64,000 nt of DNA, taken from contig CAWCMS010000008.1 of the NCBI GenBank assembly GCA_963796675.1, positions 496,001 to 560,000 of the forward strand, read 5' to 3'. The position numbers were made by a program, and so were the translations under genes. Numbering within the stretch: position 1 is the first letter of the stretch; every line of letters begins with the position of its first letter. Below the pieces are notes generated by a model. It saw only the letters and a program-made list of their open reading frames with translations, did no database searches and had not been told where the DNA came from. Positions 43,679 through 54,450 of this stretch are shown here, piece by piece. This stretch comes from CAWCDJ01 sp963796675 (GTDB lineage: Bacteria > Acidobacteriota > Terriglobia > Bryobacterales > Bryobacteraceae).

Positions 43679-46498
43679 TTAGCTGCAGCCGCTGGTACCG
43701 CCGCAATTTCCGCACTTGTAGCAACTGCCGTTCCGCGTCATGATGGAGCCGCACTCCGCGCACAGGGGCGCATCGGAGGTCGATGGAGAGAACGGCAATT
43801 CCTGCTGCGGGCTGGCCTCGGTAGGCCGTAGCGCGGTAGTTTCACCGGCCTCGGTCACCGCGTACTCTTCGCCCAGGAACTTCGCGCCCAGCCAGCGGAA
43901 GATATAGTCCATGATGGATTTCGCATATGGAATCTGCTGGTTGCCGGTCCACCCGCTGGGCTCGAAGCGGACGTGCGCGAACTTATCCACCAGGAACTTC
44001 AACGGCACGCCGTACTGCAGGTTGAAGCTCACCGCCGTGGCGAACGCATCCATCAGGCCGGAGATGGTGGAGCCCTCCTTGGCCATGGTGATGAAGATCT
44101 CGCCCGGCGAACCGTCATCGTACATCCCCACCGTGATGTAACCCTCGTGGCCGCCGATCGAGAACTTGTGGGTGATGGAGCGCCGCTCATCCGGCAGCTT
44201 GCGCCGAACCGGCCGGTAGACGACCTTCTCCGCAACGGCGGGAGCTGCCGGCGCAGACGGAGACGCCTTCTTTTCGTTCTTGCCCGAGCCGGAACTGAGC
44301 GGCTGCACCTTCTTCGAATTGTCGCGGTAGATCGCTACCGCCTTCAGCCCCAGCTTCCAGCTTTCGGTGTAGGCCGCCATGATGTCCTCCACCGTGGATT
44401 CCTCGGGCATGTTGATGGTCTTCGAGATCGCGCCCGAAATGAACGGCTGCACCGCCGCCATCATCCGCACGTGGCCCATGTAGTGGATGGAGCGCACGCC
44501 GTTCTGCGGGCGGAAGCTGCAATCGAACACCGCCAGGTGCTCCGGCTTCAAGTTCGGCGCGCCTTCAATCGTCCCCGTGGAATCGATGTGGCTGACGATC
44601 TTCTCCACCTGGTCGGGCGAATAGCCCAGCTTGATCAACGCCGCGGGCACGGTGTTGTTGACGATCTTGATCACGCCGCCGCCCACCAGTTTCTTGTACT
44701 TGATCAGCGCCAGGTCGGGCTCGATGCCCGTGGTATCGCAATCCATCATGAACCCGATGGTGCCGGTGGGCGCGATCACGGTCACCTGCGCGTTGCGGTA
44801 GCCGCTGCGGCGGCCCGATTCATACGCGTCGTTCCAGCACTGCTGCGCGCCATGGTAGAGCGCCGCGGGGATGTTCCGGCTGTTGATCCTGACTACCGAA
44901 TCGCGATGCATCCGGATGACTTCGAGGAAGGGGCTCTCGTTGGGAGCATACCCGGGGAACGGACCGGTGGATGCGGAAATCCGCGAACTGGTCAGGTAGG
45001 CCTGCCCGCACATCACGGCCGTGATGGCGCCGGCAAAGTCGCGGCCCTGGTCGCTGTCATAAGGGATGCCCATCGACATCAGCAGCGCGCCCAGGTTCGC
45101 AAACCCGAGGCCCAGCGGCCGGAAGTTGTGGGAGTTCTCGCCGATCCGCAGCGTCGGATAGCTGGCGTTATCGACAATGATTTCCTGCGCCAGGATCATG
45201 GTGTCGACCGCGTGGCGGAAGGCCTCCACGTCGAAGTGACCGTCCGGCCCCACGTACTTCATCAGGTTGAGCGACGAAAGGTTGCACGCCGAATCGTCCA
45301 GGAACATGTATTCCGAGCACGGATTGGAAGCATTGATGCGCGCCGTGTTCTTGCAAGGGTGCCACCGGTTGACGGTGGTATCGAACTGCATGCCGGGGTC
45401 GCCGCATTGGTGGGTGGCTTCGGCAATTTGCAGCATCAGGTCGCGCGCCTTGTAGCGCTTGATCGGCTGGCCCGCGGCGACGCTCTTCGTCCACCAGTCC
45501 GCGTCGCTGATCACGGCGTCCATGAAGTCATCGGTGGCCCGGACGGAGTTGTTGGCGTTCTGGAAGAAGATCGAGCCATATGCCTCGCCGTCGAGCGAAG
45601 CGTCGTAGCCGGCTTCCACCAGGGTGTAGGCTTTCTTCTCTTCCTTCGCCTTGCACCAGATGAATTTCTCGACGTCCGGATGATCCACGTTCAGGATCAC
45701 CATCTTGGCCGCGCGCCGCGTCTTGCCCCCGGACTTGATGACACCCGCAAAAGCGTCGAAGCCCTTCATGAAGGATAGCGGCCCGGAGGCCCGCCCGCCG
45801 CCCGAAAGCACGGCGTCTTCTTCGCGGATCGCCGAAAGATTGGTGCCGGTGCCGGAGCCCCACTTGAACAGCATGCCCTCGGTCTTGGCGAGGTCGAGGA
45901 TCGATTCGAGCGAGTCCTTCACCGAAACAATAAAGCAGGCCGAGCACTGCGGGCGCAGAACGCCCGATTCAAGCTTCGTCACATGGTCGGCGACCCTGTC
46001 GTAGATCCAGCCGTAACCACGGGTTTCTTTGACCCCGACGTTAAACCATACCGGCGAGTTGAAGCACGCCTTCTGGGTCAGCATCAGGTGCGCCAGTTCG
46101 GAGCGGAAGTTTTCCGCGTCTCCCTCGGTGGCGAAGTAGCCGTCTTTCCTGCCCCAGCCGGCGATGGTATCCACCACGCGCTCTACCAGTTGGGCAACGC
46201 TGGTCTCGCGCTCGGCCGACCCCAGCTTTCCGTAGAAATACTTGCTGGCGACGATGTTGGTGGCCGTCTGCGACCAGTCCGCAGGCACTTCCACATCGCG
46301 CTGCTCGAAAATCACCGAACCTTTATCGTTTCCGATGGAGGCGGTGCGGGTTTCCCATCGCACCTCGTCATACGGGGTCTTACCGGACTCCAGCCGTGCG
46401 GTAAAGTAGCGCGGGAACGAAATCCCTTTATTTTTCTGATTGAATTGGCTTTTGGAAGCTTCGAGATTCGCACTCAAGTCCACTGATAGCTCACCCAT
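43679..46498 (-). CDS. nrdJ: adenosylcobalamin-dependent ribonucleotide reductase
   Basis: A 939-residue class II reductase making deoxyribonucleotides without oxygen. The glycyl-free NrdJ barrel carries the catalytic cysteines (SNPCSEYMFLDDSACNLSSLNL, referred to here as the 380-410 region) and the substrate loops NANNSVR and ASTGPFPG. The C terminus has two Cys pairs (CAECG, CYKCGNC) that form a zinc ribbon and probably shuttle reducing equivalents. Two NrdR-like boxes lie about 57-104 bases upstream of the start. The family length is normal and the gene looks intact. Confidence 0.97.
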   Translation of the reverse strand: MGELSVDLSANLEASKSQFNQKNKGISFPRYFTARLESGKTPYDEVRWETRTASIGNDKGSVIFEQRDVEVPADWSQTATNIVASKYFYGKLGSAERETSVAQLVERVVDTIAGWGRKDGYFATEGDAENFRSELAHLMLTQKACFNSPVWFNVGVKETRGYGWIYDRVADHVTKLESGVLRPQCSACFIVSVKDSLESILDLAKTEGMLFKWGSGTGTNLSAIREEDAVLSGGGRASGPLSFMKGFDAFAGVIKSGGKTRRAAKMVILNVDHPDVEKFIWCKAKEEKKAYTLVEAGYDASLDGEAYGSIFFQNANNSVRATDDFMDAVISDADWWTKSVAAGQPIKRYKARDLMLQIAEATHQCGDPGMQFDTTVNRWHPCKNTARINASNPCSEYMFLDDSACNLSSLNLMKYVGPDGHFDVEAFRHAVDTMILAQEIIVDNASYPTLRIGENSHNFRPLGLGFANLGALLMSMGIPYDSDQGRDFAGAITAVMCGQAYLTSSRISASTGPFPGYAPNESPFLEVIRMHRDSVVRINSRNIPAALYHGAQQCWNDAYESGRRSGYRNAQVTVIAPTGTIGFMMDCDTTGIEPDLALIKYKKLVGGGVIKIVNNTVPAALIKLGYSPDQVEKIVSHIDSTGTIEGAPNLKPEHLAVFDCSFRPQNGVRSIHYMGHVRMMAAVQPFISGAISKTINMPEESTVEDIMAAYTESWKLGLKAVAIYRDNSKKVQPLSSGSGKNEKKASPSAPAAPAVAEKVVYRPVRRKLPDERRSITHKFSIGGHEGYITVGMYDDGSPGEIFITMAKEGSTISGLMDAFATAVSFNLQYGVPLKFLVDKFAHVRFEPSGWTGNQQIPYAKSIMDYIFRWLGAKFLGEEYAVTEAGETTALRPTEASPQQELPFSPSTSDAPLCAECGSIMTRNGSCYKCGNCGGTSGCS

Positions 46499-46554
46499 GA
46501 CGATTCCTCCTGTTTGTGGGGGGTTCCTCCGTTGGAAACACCTTCGTCATCTTG

Positions 46555-46602
46555 CCCCAATATATAGTGTACCGTCAAGAAATTTATCTATACCAAGCGT
46601 GT
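46555..46602 (-). promoter_or_regulatory. tandem NrdR-box-like operator of nrdJ
   Basis: Read on the minus strand, ACACTATATATTGGGG (46555-46570) matches 11 consecutive bases of the NrdR palindrome consensus (ACACTATATATAGTGT). A second weaker copy with the ACAC end (46587-46602) starts exactly 32 bases upstream, the three-helical-turn spacing typical of paired NrdR boxes. It implies repression of nrdJ when dATP is high. No nrdR gene lies in the window. Confidence 0.55.
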
Positions 46603-46660
46603 TGGGGTTACGGGGGATGTTCAAGAGAACACTGTGGAAAACTGTCCCGGCGGAAGCGGA

Positions 46661-47104
46661 TCACGCAACGCCGGCTGCCAGATTGACCTTGGGATGCCCC
46701 TCGCTACGCGGAGGAATGCCGAAATGGCGGCGGGCGGAGGAGATCACCCGCTCCAGTTCCTCCTGGGCAAGAGGCTGCGCCAGCACGTCGAAACCGCCTA
46801 TATTGAGTACCTCCGACCAGAGGTAGTCGTCCGCCATGCGCGAGGTGACGATGAGCTGTGGGGGGTGCCCCAGATTCCGCAAATCCCGCAGGACTCGCTT
46901 CCAGTTCCAATGCGGCAGATCGCTCTCGACTAAAACGACTTGTACCGGATTTAGTTCGAGACAACGCAGAGCCCGGCGGCGGTCCGTAGCCTCGAAAAGC
47001 TGCCAGCCGTGGCTGCGGAAAACCTCGTGCACCAGGGGCCGGTCCTGCTGATATCTGCCGATTAGTAACGCGGAAATAGAGTCTTCACACATGAATTGCG
47101 TCAT
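46661..47104 (-). CDS. degenerate response-regulator receiver protein
   Basis: A 147-residue standalone CheY-like fold. The usual N-terminal Asp pair is replaced (ALLIGRYQQ), the phosphoacceptor position reads Glu60 (VVLVESDLP), and the conserved Lys is Gln in VLAQPL. The rest of the fold (LIVTSRMADDYL) is recognisable. It cannot be phosphorylated in the normal way; Glu may mimic the phosphorylated state. It is divergent from a second degenerate receiver 245 bases away. No partner kinase is adjacent. Confidence 0.7.
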   Translation of the reverse strand: MTQFMCEDSISALLIGRYQQDRPLVHEVFRSHGWQLFEATDRRRALRCLELNPVQVVLVESDLPHWNWKRVLRDLRNLGHPPQLIVTSRMADDYLWSEVLNIGGFDVLAQPLAQEELERVISSARRHFGIPPRSEGHPKVNLAAGVA

Positions 47105-47349
47105 CTCAGAACGGGTTCCTTCCTTTTTTTCAGCCCACGGAATGCAACGCAGGTTGGCAGAGCGTGTCGCCGTCGCTCTGGAGTTCAGGGTAGCCGCCGC
47201 TGTCGCAAAGTGCCGTGCGTTCCTACACCAACTGGAAATCTGCTGTGCAGTCAGCTACAACTCACCTCCGGCCTGTGTGCCGGCGTGAACCGGGGTAGTC
47301 GTCAAAAGGCTTGCCCTAAATCCACTACAGCATTAGAATTCAACCCGTT

Positions 47350-47796
47350 ATGGCTTCTATAAAGATTCAAGACTACCCCCGAGGCACCGAGACGGTCCTG
47401 CTGGTGGAACCGGAACCCGGGACTCGCACGCTGGCCGCCTTCATGTTGCGAAAGCAGGGGTACCTCGTTTTCGAAGCCCATAACGCCCTGGAAGCGCTGA
47501 AACTCTATGACGAGCAGGAAGGCGCTGTCGACCTCCTCCTGGCCGAGGCGCTCATGTCCCGCGTGAATGGCCACGAACTAGCCGACATGTTGCGCGGCAA
47601 GGACCCCAGCCTGCGGCTCCTCTTCCTGGCCGATGTCGACTACGTGCGGGTGGCCGGCCGGGTGGCGGCCCAGAAGGGCCTCAGTTTTGTTCCGCGACCC
47701 TTCACCATGGCAGTGCTGGCCCGAAAGATCCGCGAGGCACTCGACGCGCCCTCTCCCGGCCTACGGACATTCGCAGCCGGCGGAATGGCAATGTAG
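47350..47796 (+). CDS. degenerate response-regulator receiver protein
   Basis: A 148-residue receiver-like protein. Where active receivers have DD, D and K, this one has Glu-Pro-Glu (LLVEPEPG), Glu66 (DLLLAEALM) and Arg116 (FVPRPFTM), with the rest of the fold well preserved. The Asp-to-Glu change at the acceptor position parallels the divergent neighbour at 46661-47104. It is followed 31 bases later by an orphan permease. Role inferred as a fixed or protein-interaction signalling module. Confidence 0.75.
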   Translation: MASIKIQDYPRGTETVLLVEPEPGTRTLAAFMLRKQGYLVFEAHNALEALKLYDEQEGAVDLLLAEALMSRVNGHELADMLRGKDPSLRLLFLADVDYVRVAGRVAAQKGLSFVPRPFTMAVLARKIREALDAPSPGLRTFAAGGMAM

Positions 47797-47827
47797 ACGG
47801 AACATTAGCGGGCGACCTTCGTCTCAA

Positions 47828-50260
47828 ATGGATATGGCGATCGCCCACGACCTCCGGTTTGCCCTGCGCCTGCTGCGCAAGAATCCCGCCTTCACCCTGG
47901 TCGTCCTGCTGACCCTGGGGCTCTGCATCGGCGCCAACACCGCAATCTTCAGCGTCCTCGATGCCGTACTGCTGCGGCCGGCTCCCTACCCCGCCCCCGA
48001 GAGGCTCGCGCTGGTGGTCACCGCCTGGCAGGAGAACGGCCGCCAGGGCATCGAAGACTCCCTGACCGGCGCAAGCTACGAAGGCATCCGCGACCACGCC
48101 GATCAGCTCGACGTGGCGGCGTTCTCCGGAGATAGCGGCGCGAACTTCAACTGGCGGGGACGCTCGGAATTCATCCGCCAGCAGCGTGTTTCCACCGGCT
48201 TCTTTCGCGTGTTGGGCGTAGCTCCGCAGTTCGGCCGCGAATTTACGAGCCAGGAGGACGTACGCGGCGGTCCGGCCGTCGCGGTGTTGAGCTACGGATT
48301 GTGGCAGCGCATCTTCCAGGGCGACCCTTCGGCCATCGGCCGCGCCATCAACCTCCGTGGCGAGCCTTATACGGTGGTGGGCGTAATGCCGCGCGATTTC
48401 CGGAGCACCAGCCCGGTCGACGTCTGGACGCCGCTCCGTCCGGGCCGTACGGGCGAGGGGTCAGGCCAGAACTACGGCGTGGTGGCGCGCGTCCGGCCGG
48501 GAGCGACGTGGGCCACGGCCTCCGATCAGCTCAAGGCCCTCAGCCCGGCGCTGCATGACGGCGCGGGCTGGTCGCGGAATACCGTGCTCGAGCAACGGAT
48601 CGAGCCGCTGGTGCGAGGGCTGGCGAGCGATTCGCGCAGCGAGTTGCTGATCACCTGGGCCGCGGTGCTGGTCGTACTGTTCATCGGCTGCGTCAACGTG
48701 GCCGGATTGCTGCTGGCGCGCTCCGCGGCGCGCAGCCGCGAGATCGCCACCCGCATGGCGCTCGGCGGCGGACGCGGCGCCATCATCCGCCAACTGCAGA
48801 TCGAGAGCCTGCTGCTGGCGCTCGGCGGCGGCGTGCTCGGCGTAGGGATCGGCGCGGGCGTGCTCGGCTGGCTCAAGCGCCTGGGCGCCGAGAATTTCGA
48901 AAGCTGGCGGCCGATTACGATCGACGGCCGCGTGCTGGCCGTCATGATGGGGGTCGCGGTTCTGACCAGCCTGGTCTTCGGCCTGCTGCCCGCGGTTTCG
49001 ACCAGCCGCCTGGATCTCCGCTCGGTGCTGGTGGAAGGTGGACGCGGCGTTTCAGGCGGACGGCGCCATTGGTGGCGGACCGGCCTGGTGGTCGCCGAGG
49101 TGGCGCTGACCCTGGTACTGCTGGCGAGCGCCGGACTGCTGGTGCGCACGCTGGCCTATCTGAACGGCCTGAACCCCGGGTTCGACCCCCGCCACGTGCT
49201 GACCGCGCAGGTATCGCTACAGGATGCGCGCTACCAGACCGCGGGCGCCGTGAATGGCCTGTTTACACAAAGTCTGGAGCGCGTGCGCCGCATTCCCGGC
49301 GTGGAATCCGCCGCGGCGGCACTCACACTGCCCTACGAGCGGCCCCTCAACGACGCCTTCCGGATGCTCGATGGCTCCGACACCCAGGGCCACCCGGCCG
49401 AAGTGGTCTACACCACTCCCGGCTATTTCGAAGCGCTGCGGATCCCGATGCTCGGCGGCCGCGACTTCCGCGACTCCGATACACCCGAAAGAGCCAAAGC
49501 CGCGATCGTCAGCGCCTCGTTTGCCGCGAAGTACTGCAAGGGCGAGGCGGTCGGGCGGCATCTGCGGTTCGAGAATGCGACCTATGAAGTGGTGGGAGTC
49601 GTAGGCGACGTGCAGCAGCACAGCGGCCTCGGCCCTTACGGTCCGATCTCCGTGGAGCCGACCTTATATGTACCCGTGGCGCAGACTTCGAGCGAGTTCC
49701 TGCAGGTGGTGCACACGTGGTTTTCGCCGCGCTGGGTGGTCCGTTCCGCCGGCGCGCCCGCCAGCGTCGCCCGGCAATTGCAGGCGGCCGTCGCCGCGGT
49801 AGACCCGCTGCTGCCGGTCGCGAAGTTCCAGACCATTGCCGATCTCCAGGCGAACATCACGCGCGACCAGCGCTACCATGCCGCGCTATTTTCGATCCTG
49901 GCGGGCCTCGCGCTGCTCCTGGCGGCGATCGGCCTGTACGGCCTGATTTCGCAATCGGTGACGCAGCGGACGCACGAATTCGGCATCCGCATGGCGCTCG
50001 GCGCGACGGCCGGGCAGGCGATCGGCGCGGCCATGAAGCCCGGCCTCCTGCTTTCGCTCGGCGGAGTGGCCGCGGGCTACGTCCTCTCGCTCGGCGCCGT
50101 GCGGTATCTCGAGCACCTGGTGTGGGGCGTAAGCCCGAACGACCCGTACACGTTCGCGATCACCGCGGGAGTGCTACTGGCCGTCGCGGGGCTGGCAAGC
50201 CTGGCGCCCGCGCTGCGGATTCTGAGGCTCGATCCGGCGAGGACGCTGCGGTCGGAGTGA
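47828..50260 (+). CDS. acidobacterial duplicated orphan permease (MacB/FtsX type)
   Basis: A 810-residue membrane protein with the same plan as the permease at 23807-26200: N-terminal DLRFALRLLRKNPAFTLVVLL, a MacB-like periplasmic domain (GANFNWRGRSEFIRQQRVSTGFF), the first FtsX helices (LLITWAAVLVVLFIGCVNVAGLL), a second periplasmic domain and second FtsX helices (ILAGLALLLAAIGLYGLIS), ending QTRTHEFGIRMALGA-like text and RLDPARTLRSE. No ATPase gene is adjacent. The ATG at 47828 fits the family N terminus. Confidence 0.9.
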   Translation: MDMAIAHDLRFALRLLRKNPAFTLVVLLTLGLCIGANTAIFSVLDAVLLRPAPYPAPERLALVVTAWQENGRQGIEDSLTGASYEGIRDHADQLDVAAFSGDSGANFNWRGRSEFIRQQRVSTGFFRVLGVAPQFGREFTSQEDVRGGPAVAVLSYGLWQRIFQGDPSAIGRAINLRGEPYTVVGVMPRDFRSTSPVDVWTPLRPGRTGEGSGQNYGVVARVRPGATWATASDQLKALSPALHDGAGWSRNTVLEQRIEPLVRGLASDSRSELLITWAAVLVVLFIGCVNVAGLLLARSAARSREIATRMALGGGRGAIIRQLQIESLLLALGGGVLGVGIGAGVLGWLKRLGAENFESWRPITIDGRVLAVMMGVAVLTSLVFGLLPAVSTSRLDLRSVLVEGGRGVSGGRRHWWRTGLVVAEVALTLVLLASAGLLVRTLAYLNGLNPGFDPRHVLTAQVSLQDARYQTAGAVNGLFTQSLERVRRIPGVESAAAALTLPYERPLNDAFRMLDGSDTQGHPAEVVYTTPGYFEALRIPMLGGRDFRDSDTPERAKAAIVSASFAAKYCKGEAVGRHLRFENATYEVVGVVGDVQQHSGLGPYGPISVEPTLYVPVAQTSSEFLQVVHTWFSPRWVVRSAGAPASVARQLQAAVAAVDPLLPVAKFQTIADLQANITRDQRYHAALFSILAGLALLLAAIGLYGLISQSVTQRTHEFGIRMALGATAGQAIGAAMKPGLLLSLGGVAAGYVLSLGAVRYLEHLVWGVSPNDPYTFAITAGVLLAVAGLASLAPALRILRLDPARTLRSE

Positions 50261-50274
50261 ACCCGCAAAGCCCC

Positions 50275-50303
50275 TTGACAACACTAATTAATTAGTACTA
50301 CAA
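50275..50303 (+). promoter_or_regulatory. promoter with palindromic operator before the TPR gene
   Basis: A consensus -35 TTGACA (50275-50280) is followed 18 bases later by TACAAA (50299-50304; TACTAC at 15 bases is an alternative). Between them lies the perfect 14-base palindrome ACTAATTAATTAGT (50283-50296), the most AT-rich stretch locally. A dimeric repressor bound there would block RNA polymerase. The regulator is not identified. Confidence 0.55.
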
Positions 50304-50310
50304 ACTTCAT

Positions 50311-51414
50311 ATGAAGCGCGTACTTGTCGTCCTGCTTTGCGCCGCGGCCTGCGCGGCCCAGGAAGCCGCGCCGGAGGTCCAACCGCTCGTTGCGGCCGGC
50401 AACGCCAGTTACCTGAAGGGTGATTACGAGGCAGCACGCCAATCGTTCAACCAGGCTTGGGAACTCGCGCAACAGAGGCCCGCCGACGACCCGGTCCGCC
50501 ATGACGTCCTCAAGCGCCTGAGCGCCGTTCGGGCCGCGGCGGGCGAGTTCGCCGATGCGGACAATTACCTCCAGATGGCCATCAATTGGCAGGAGCATGC
50601 TGTCGGCTCCAACGACCCGAAGGTTGCCGCCGACCTCGTCGTCTCATTCAATCTCTGCCGGGCCATGAAAAACTTCGACCGCGCCGAGGTGGTACTCGGC
50701 CGCGCCCGTTTGATTCATATAGCGGCATACGGCTTCGAGAGCACCCAGGTGGCGGACGATTTCAGCCGGCTCGCCCAGATGGAACTCGACCGCAAAGGAC
50801 TGGAGTCAGCCGTCAAGGATTCGCAAGCCGCCCTGGAGATCCGGGAGAAACTCACGGGGCCGCTCGATCTCTCTCTGCTCCCGGATCTCGACCGCGTCGC
50901 GGCTACCAATAACGCCCTGCGGGAATATCAGTTGGCCGAAGCCTTCTATCGCCGCGCGCTCGTGATTCGCGAGACCAACGAAGGCCGCGAAGATCCGGAC
51001 CTGATCGCGACGGTGGACGGCCTCGCTTATGCCTACTTCGGCGAGAAGAAGTACGATGAGGCCGAACCGATTTATAAACGATTGCTGGCGCTGTGGGTCA
51101 AGTCGGTAGGCGGGGACCATCCGATGGTGGCGATGGCCCTCGATAAGGTCGCCGTCTTCTACGCCGAGCAGAAAAAATACGACGAGTCCAAGGCGGCAGT
51201 GGAGCAGGCTAACGCCATCCGGACCCACTTTCTGGCACTCGGCCTGTCGTCTGCCGCCGCCGAACAGCTTGCCGAGGGCAACAAGGCGGACGCCCTGGCT
51301 CTCTACCGGAGAGCCCTCAAGGTGATGGATCCGCCGGACGCACTCTGCGAGGACTTGAGTGCCGCGGCCGCCAAGGCCGTGAAGAACCTGCAGCCCAAGC
51401 CTCGGAAAAAGTGA
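50311..51414 (+). CDS. secreted tetratricopeptide-repeat protein
   Basis: A 367-residue protein with a signal peptide (VLVVLLCAAACAA). The mature part is built of TPR-like helical pairs, for example LVAAGNASYLKGDYEAARQSFNQAWELA, LREYQLAEAFYRRALVI and AYAYFGEKKYDEAEPIYKRLLALW, in about six repeats, with family-like pattern of tetratricopeptide domains of the NB-ARC/kinesin-light-chain type. It probably acts as a periplasmic protein-protein interaction scaffold. It has its own palindrome-controlled promoter. Confidence 0.85.
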   Translation: MKRVLVVLLCAAACAAQEAAPEVQPLVAAGNASYLKGDYEAARQSFNQAWELAQQRPADDPVRHDVLKRLSAVRAAAGEFADADNYLQMAINWQEHAVGSNDPKVAADLVVSFNLCRAMKNFDRAEVVLGRARLIHIAAYGFESTQVADDFSRLAQMELDRKGLESAVKDSQAALEIREKLTGPLDLSLLPDLDRVAATNNALREYQLAEAFYRRALVIRETNEGREDPDLIATVDGLAYAYFGEKKYDEAEPIYKRLLALWVKSVGGDHPMVAMALDKVAVFYAEQKKYDESKAAVEQANAIRTHFLALGLSSAAAEQLAEGNKADALALYRRALKVMDPPDALCEDLSAAAAKAVKNLQPKPRKK

Positions 51415-51472
51415 CTACTGCTTGGATCGGTGTGCGCAGGCGCGAAAGGGCAGAAACCTGGCGCTCAACGCG

Positions 51473-52507
51473 CTATTGCATCCGTCTGGTGTCGGGCTCG
51501 ATCTTCTTGAAACCCGCGGGCACGGCAAACTGCGAGCCATCCACCGGAGCCGTCGAGAAGTTGGCGTATTCCACGGTCATCTCGAGTAGCGAACCGCCGT
51601 TGGCTGCCTGCGCGTTGCCGCTGTTCGATGAAACCTGCTGGTCCTGCGATTGATCTTTCTGCTTTTTGTGGCCCAATCCGAAGTGGCCGCCCAATGCGCC
51701 GCCGAGTGCTCCCCCGAGCGAAGGCTTCTCCTGCTGCGACTGCTGCTGCGGCTGGGGCTGCGCGGCCGGCTGACCATCCGCACCCGGCTGGCCCGTCCCT
51801 TCCGCGCCCATCGACATCGTCTGGAAGACCGTAGTGCCGTCGAGCTTGGACATTTCCTTATATACCTGGGCCATGCCCTGGGCCACGTCCGGGCGCGACA
51901 TGAACATGTTGCCGCCCGGCGCCCAGTTCAGCTTCTCGGCCATGCGCTTATAGAAGTCGCGCATTTCCTGCGAACCGGGCACGGAGGCTATCCACGTGTG
52001 GGTGGTGATCACCATGGAGCCCTTCTGCCCGCTCTGCTGATCGGTGCCTTCCATCTCCATCTTGATCAGCATCTCTTTCGCGCTATACCCGGAGATCTGC
52101 TTGGAGTTGCCGGTGGCGCTGGCGGAGACTTTCCAGTTGACGTCGCCCTTGCCCTGGTCCTTCTGCTGCTGCATCTTCTGCGACATCTGATCCAGCATCT
52201 GTTTCATCTGCTCGAAGGTCATGACCGAGTAGGTCTTCTTCTGCAAGTCGACGCTGGTGATGGTCTGCGCACCGAGGTCGACGATCTGGATATGGTTGTT
52301 GGAACGATGCGCCATCACATCGCCCTTCACCACGACGGTACTCTGAATGGGTTCGCGAGCCTGCTTCGAAAACACCCCGGCCACCTTCATCAAGCTGGCC
52401 ATCATGCCGCCGGTGATGGTACTGGTTTCCTGATAGCTGAAATCCGCAAACATCGTGGATGACGCCAAAAGCGCGATCGCCGTTCCCGTAACGAGTTTTC
52501 TTACCAT
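51473..52507 (-). CDS. secreted protein of unknown function with low-complexity region
   Basis: A 344-residue exported protein; the ATG at 52507 opens a signal peptide (VRKLVTGTAIALLASSTMFA). The body has the beta-rich pattern of secreted DUF4412-like proteins (HIQIVDLGAQTITSVDLQKKTY, GYSAKEMLIKMEME). A Met/Gln-rich segment and a Gln/Pro-rich plus Gly/Leu zipper-like region (about 250-300) separate it from a conserved tail (VEYANFSTAPVDGSQFAVPAGFKKI) common in secreted acidobacterial proteins. Function unknown. Confidence 0.7.
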   Translation of the reverse strand: MVRKLVTGTAIALLASSTMFADFSYQETSTITGGMMASLMKVAGVFSKQAREPIQSTVVVKGDVMAHRSNNHIQIVDLGAQTITSVDLQKKTYSVMTFEQMKQMLDQMSQKMQQQKDQGKGDVNWKVSASATGNSKQISGYSAKEMLIKMEMEGTDQQSGQKGSMVITTHTWIASVPGSQEMRDFYKRMAEKLNWAPGGNMFMSRPDVAQGMAQVYKEMSKLDGTTVFQTMSMGAEGTGQPGADGQPAAQPQPQQQSQQEKPSLGGALGGALGGHFGLGHKKQKDQSQDQQVSSNSGNAQAANGGSLLEMTVEYANFSTAPVDGSQFAVPAGFKKIEPDTRRMQ

Positions 52508-52571
52508 AGCTTTTCGATAACCTACCATACAGGAACTAGCGGTACAATCTACAATCCGATAAGGGGGTACT

Positions 52572-52995
52572 GTGACCGAAATAACGATACGGCCTACTAC
52601 CAAGTTCCTGAAGGCCGGCGCCATTGGTGCGGCGATCGTAGTGATCGCGCTTAGCGTACTCTGCTACCGGCAGTGGGGCTTCGGCTGGCAGATGGCTTTG
52701 CCGCTGGTACTCATGCTCTGGCCGGCGAAGCGGGCGATGCGAAGGCAGCTTACGCGGGTCACGATCACGGGAGACCGCCTGCGCTATGAAGTCGGAGTGG
52801 CGTCGAAGTCCACCCGCACCATCCAGCTATCGAAACTCCAGGACGTGCGCGTGGACCAGGGGCTGATGCAGCGCATGTTCAACGTAGGAAACCTGTCGCT
52901 CGAAACGTCGGGCGAGACCAGCCGCCTGACGATTCCGAGCGTCGACAATCCGCAGGCCGTCGCCGACGATATTCTGAATCGCGGGCAGGCCGGGC

Positions 52996-53024
<29 letters not shown>
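52572..53024 (+). CDS. membrane protein with bacterial PH domain
   Basis: A 150-residue protein: two membrane helices (about residues 13-50), then a PH-like domain of the bPH_2/YdbS type with VTITGDRLRYEVGVASKSTRTIQLSKLQDVRV. The GTG at 52572 is the start, with GGGGG 6-10 bases upstream. Such proteins may resist stress or bind membranes; the role is unknown. Its end overlaps the convergent sigma-54 activator gene by 29 bases. It is divergent from the secreted protein with a 64-base gap. Confidence 0.8.

Positions 53025-54439
<1,415 letters not shown>

Positions 54440-54450
<11 letters not shown>

Noticed and set aside
43973..45778. Long open frame antisense to nrdJ (about 600 codons)
   Set aside because: GC-rich shadow of a conserved gene; its translation has arginine- and histidine-rich low-complexity text with no motif.
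46499..46660. Cobalamin riboswitch upstream of nrdJ
   Set aside because: Only 162 bases lie upstream and no B12-box-like or multi-stem fold was recognised; NrdR-type boxes explain the region better.
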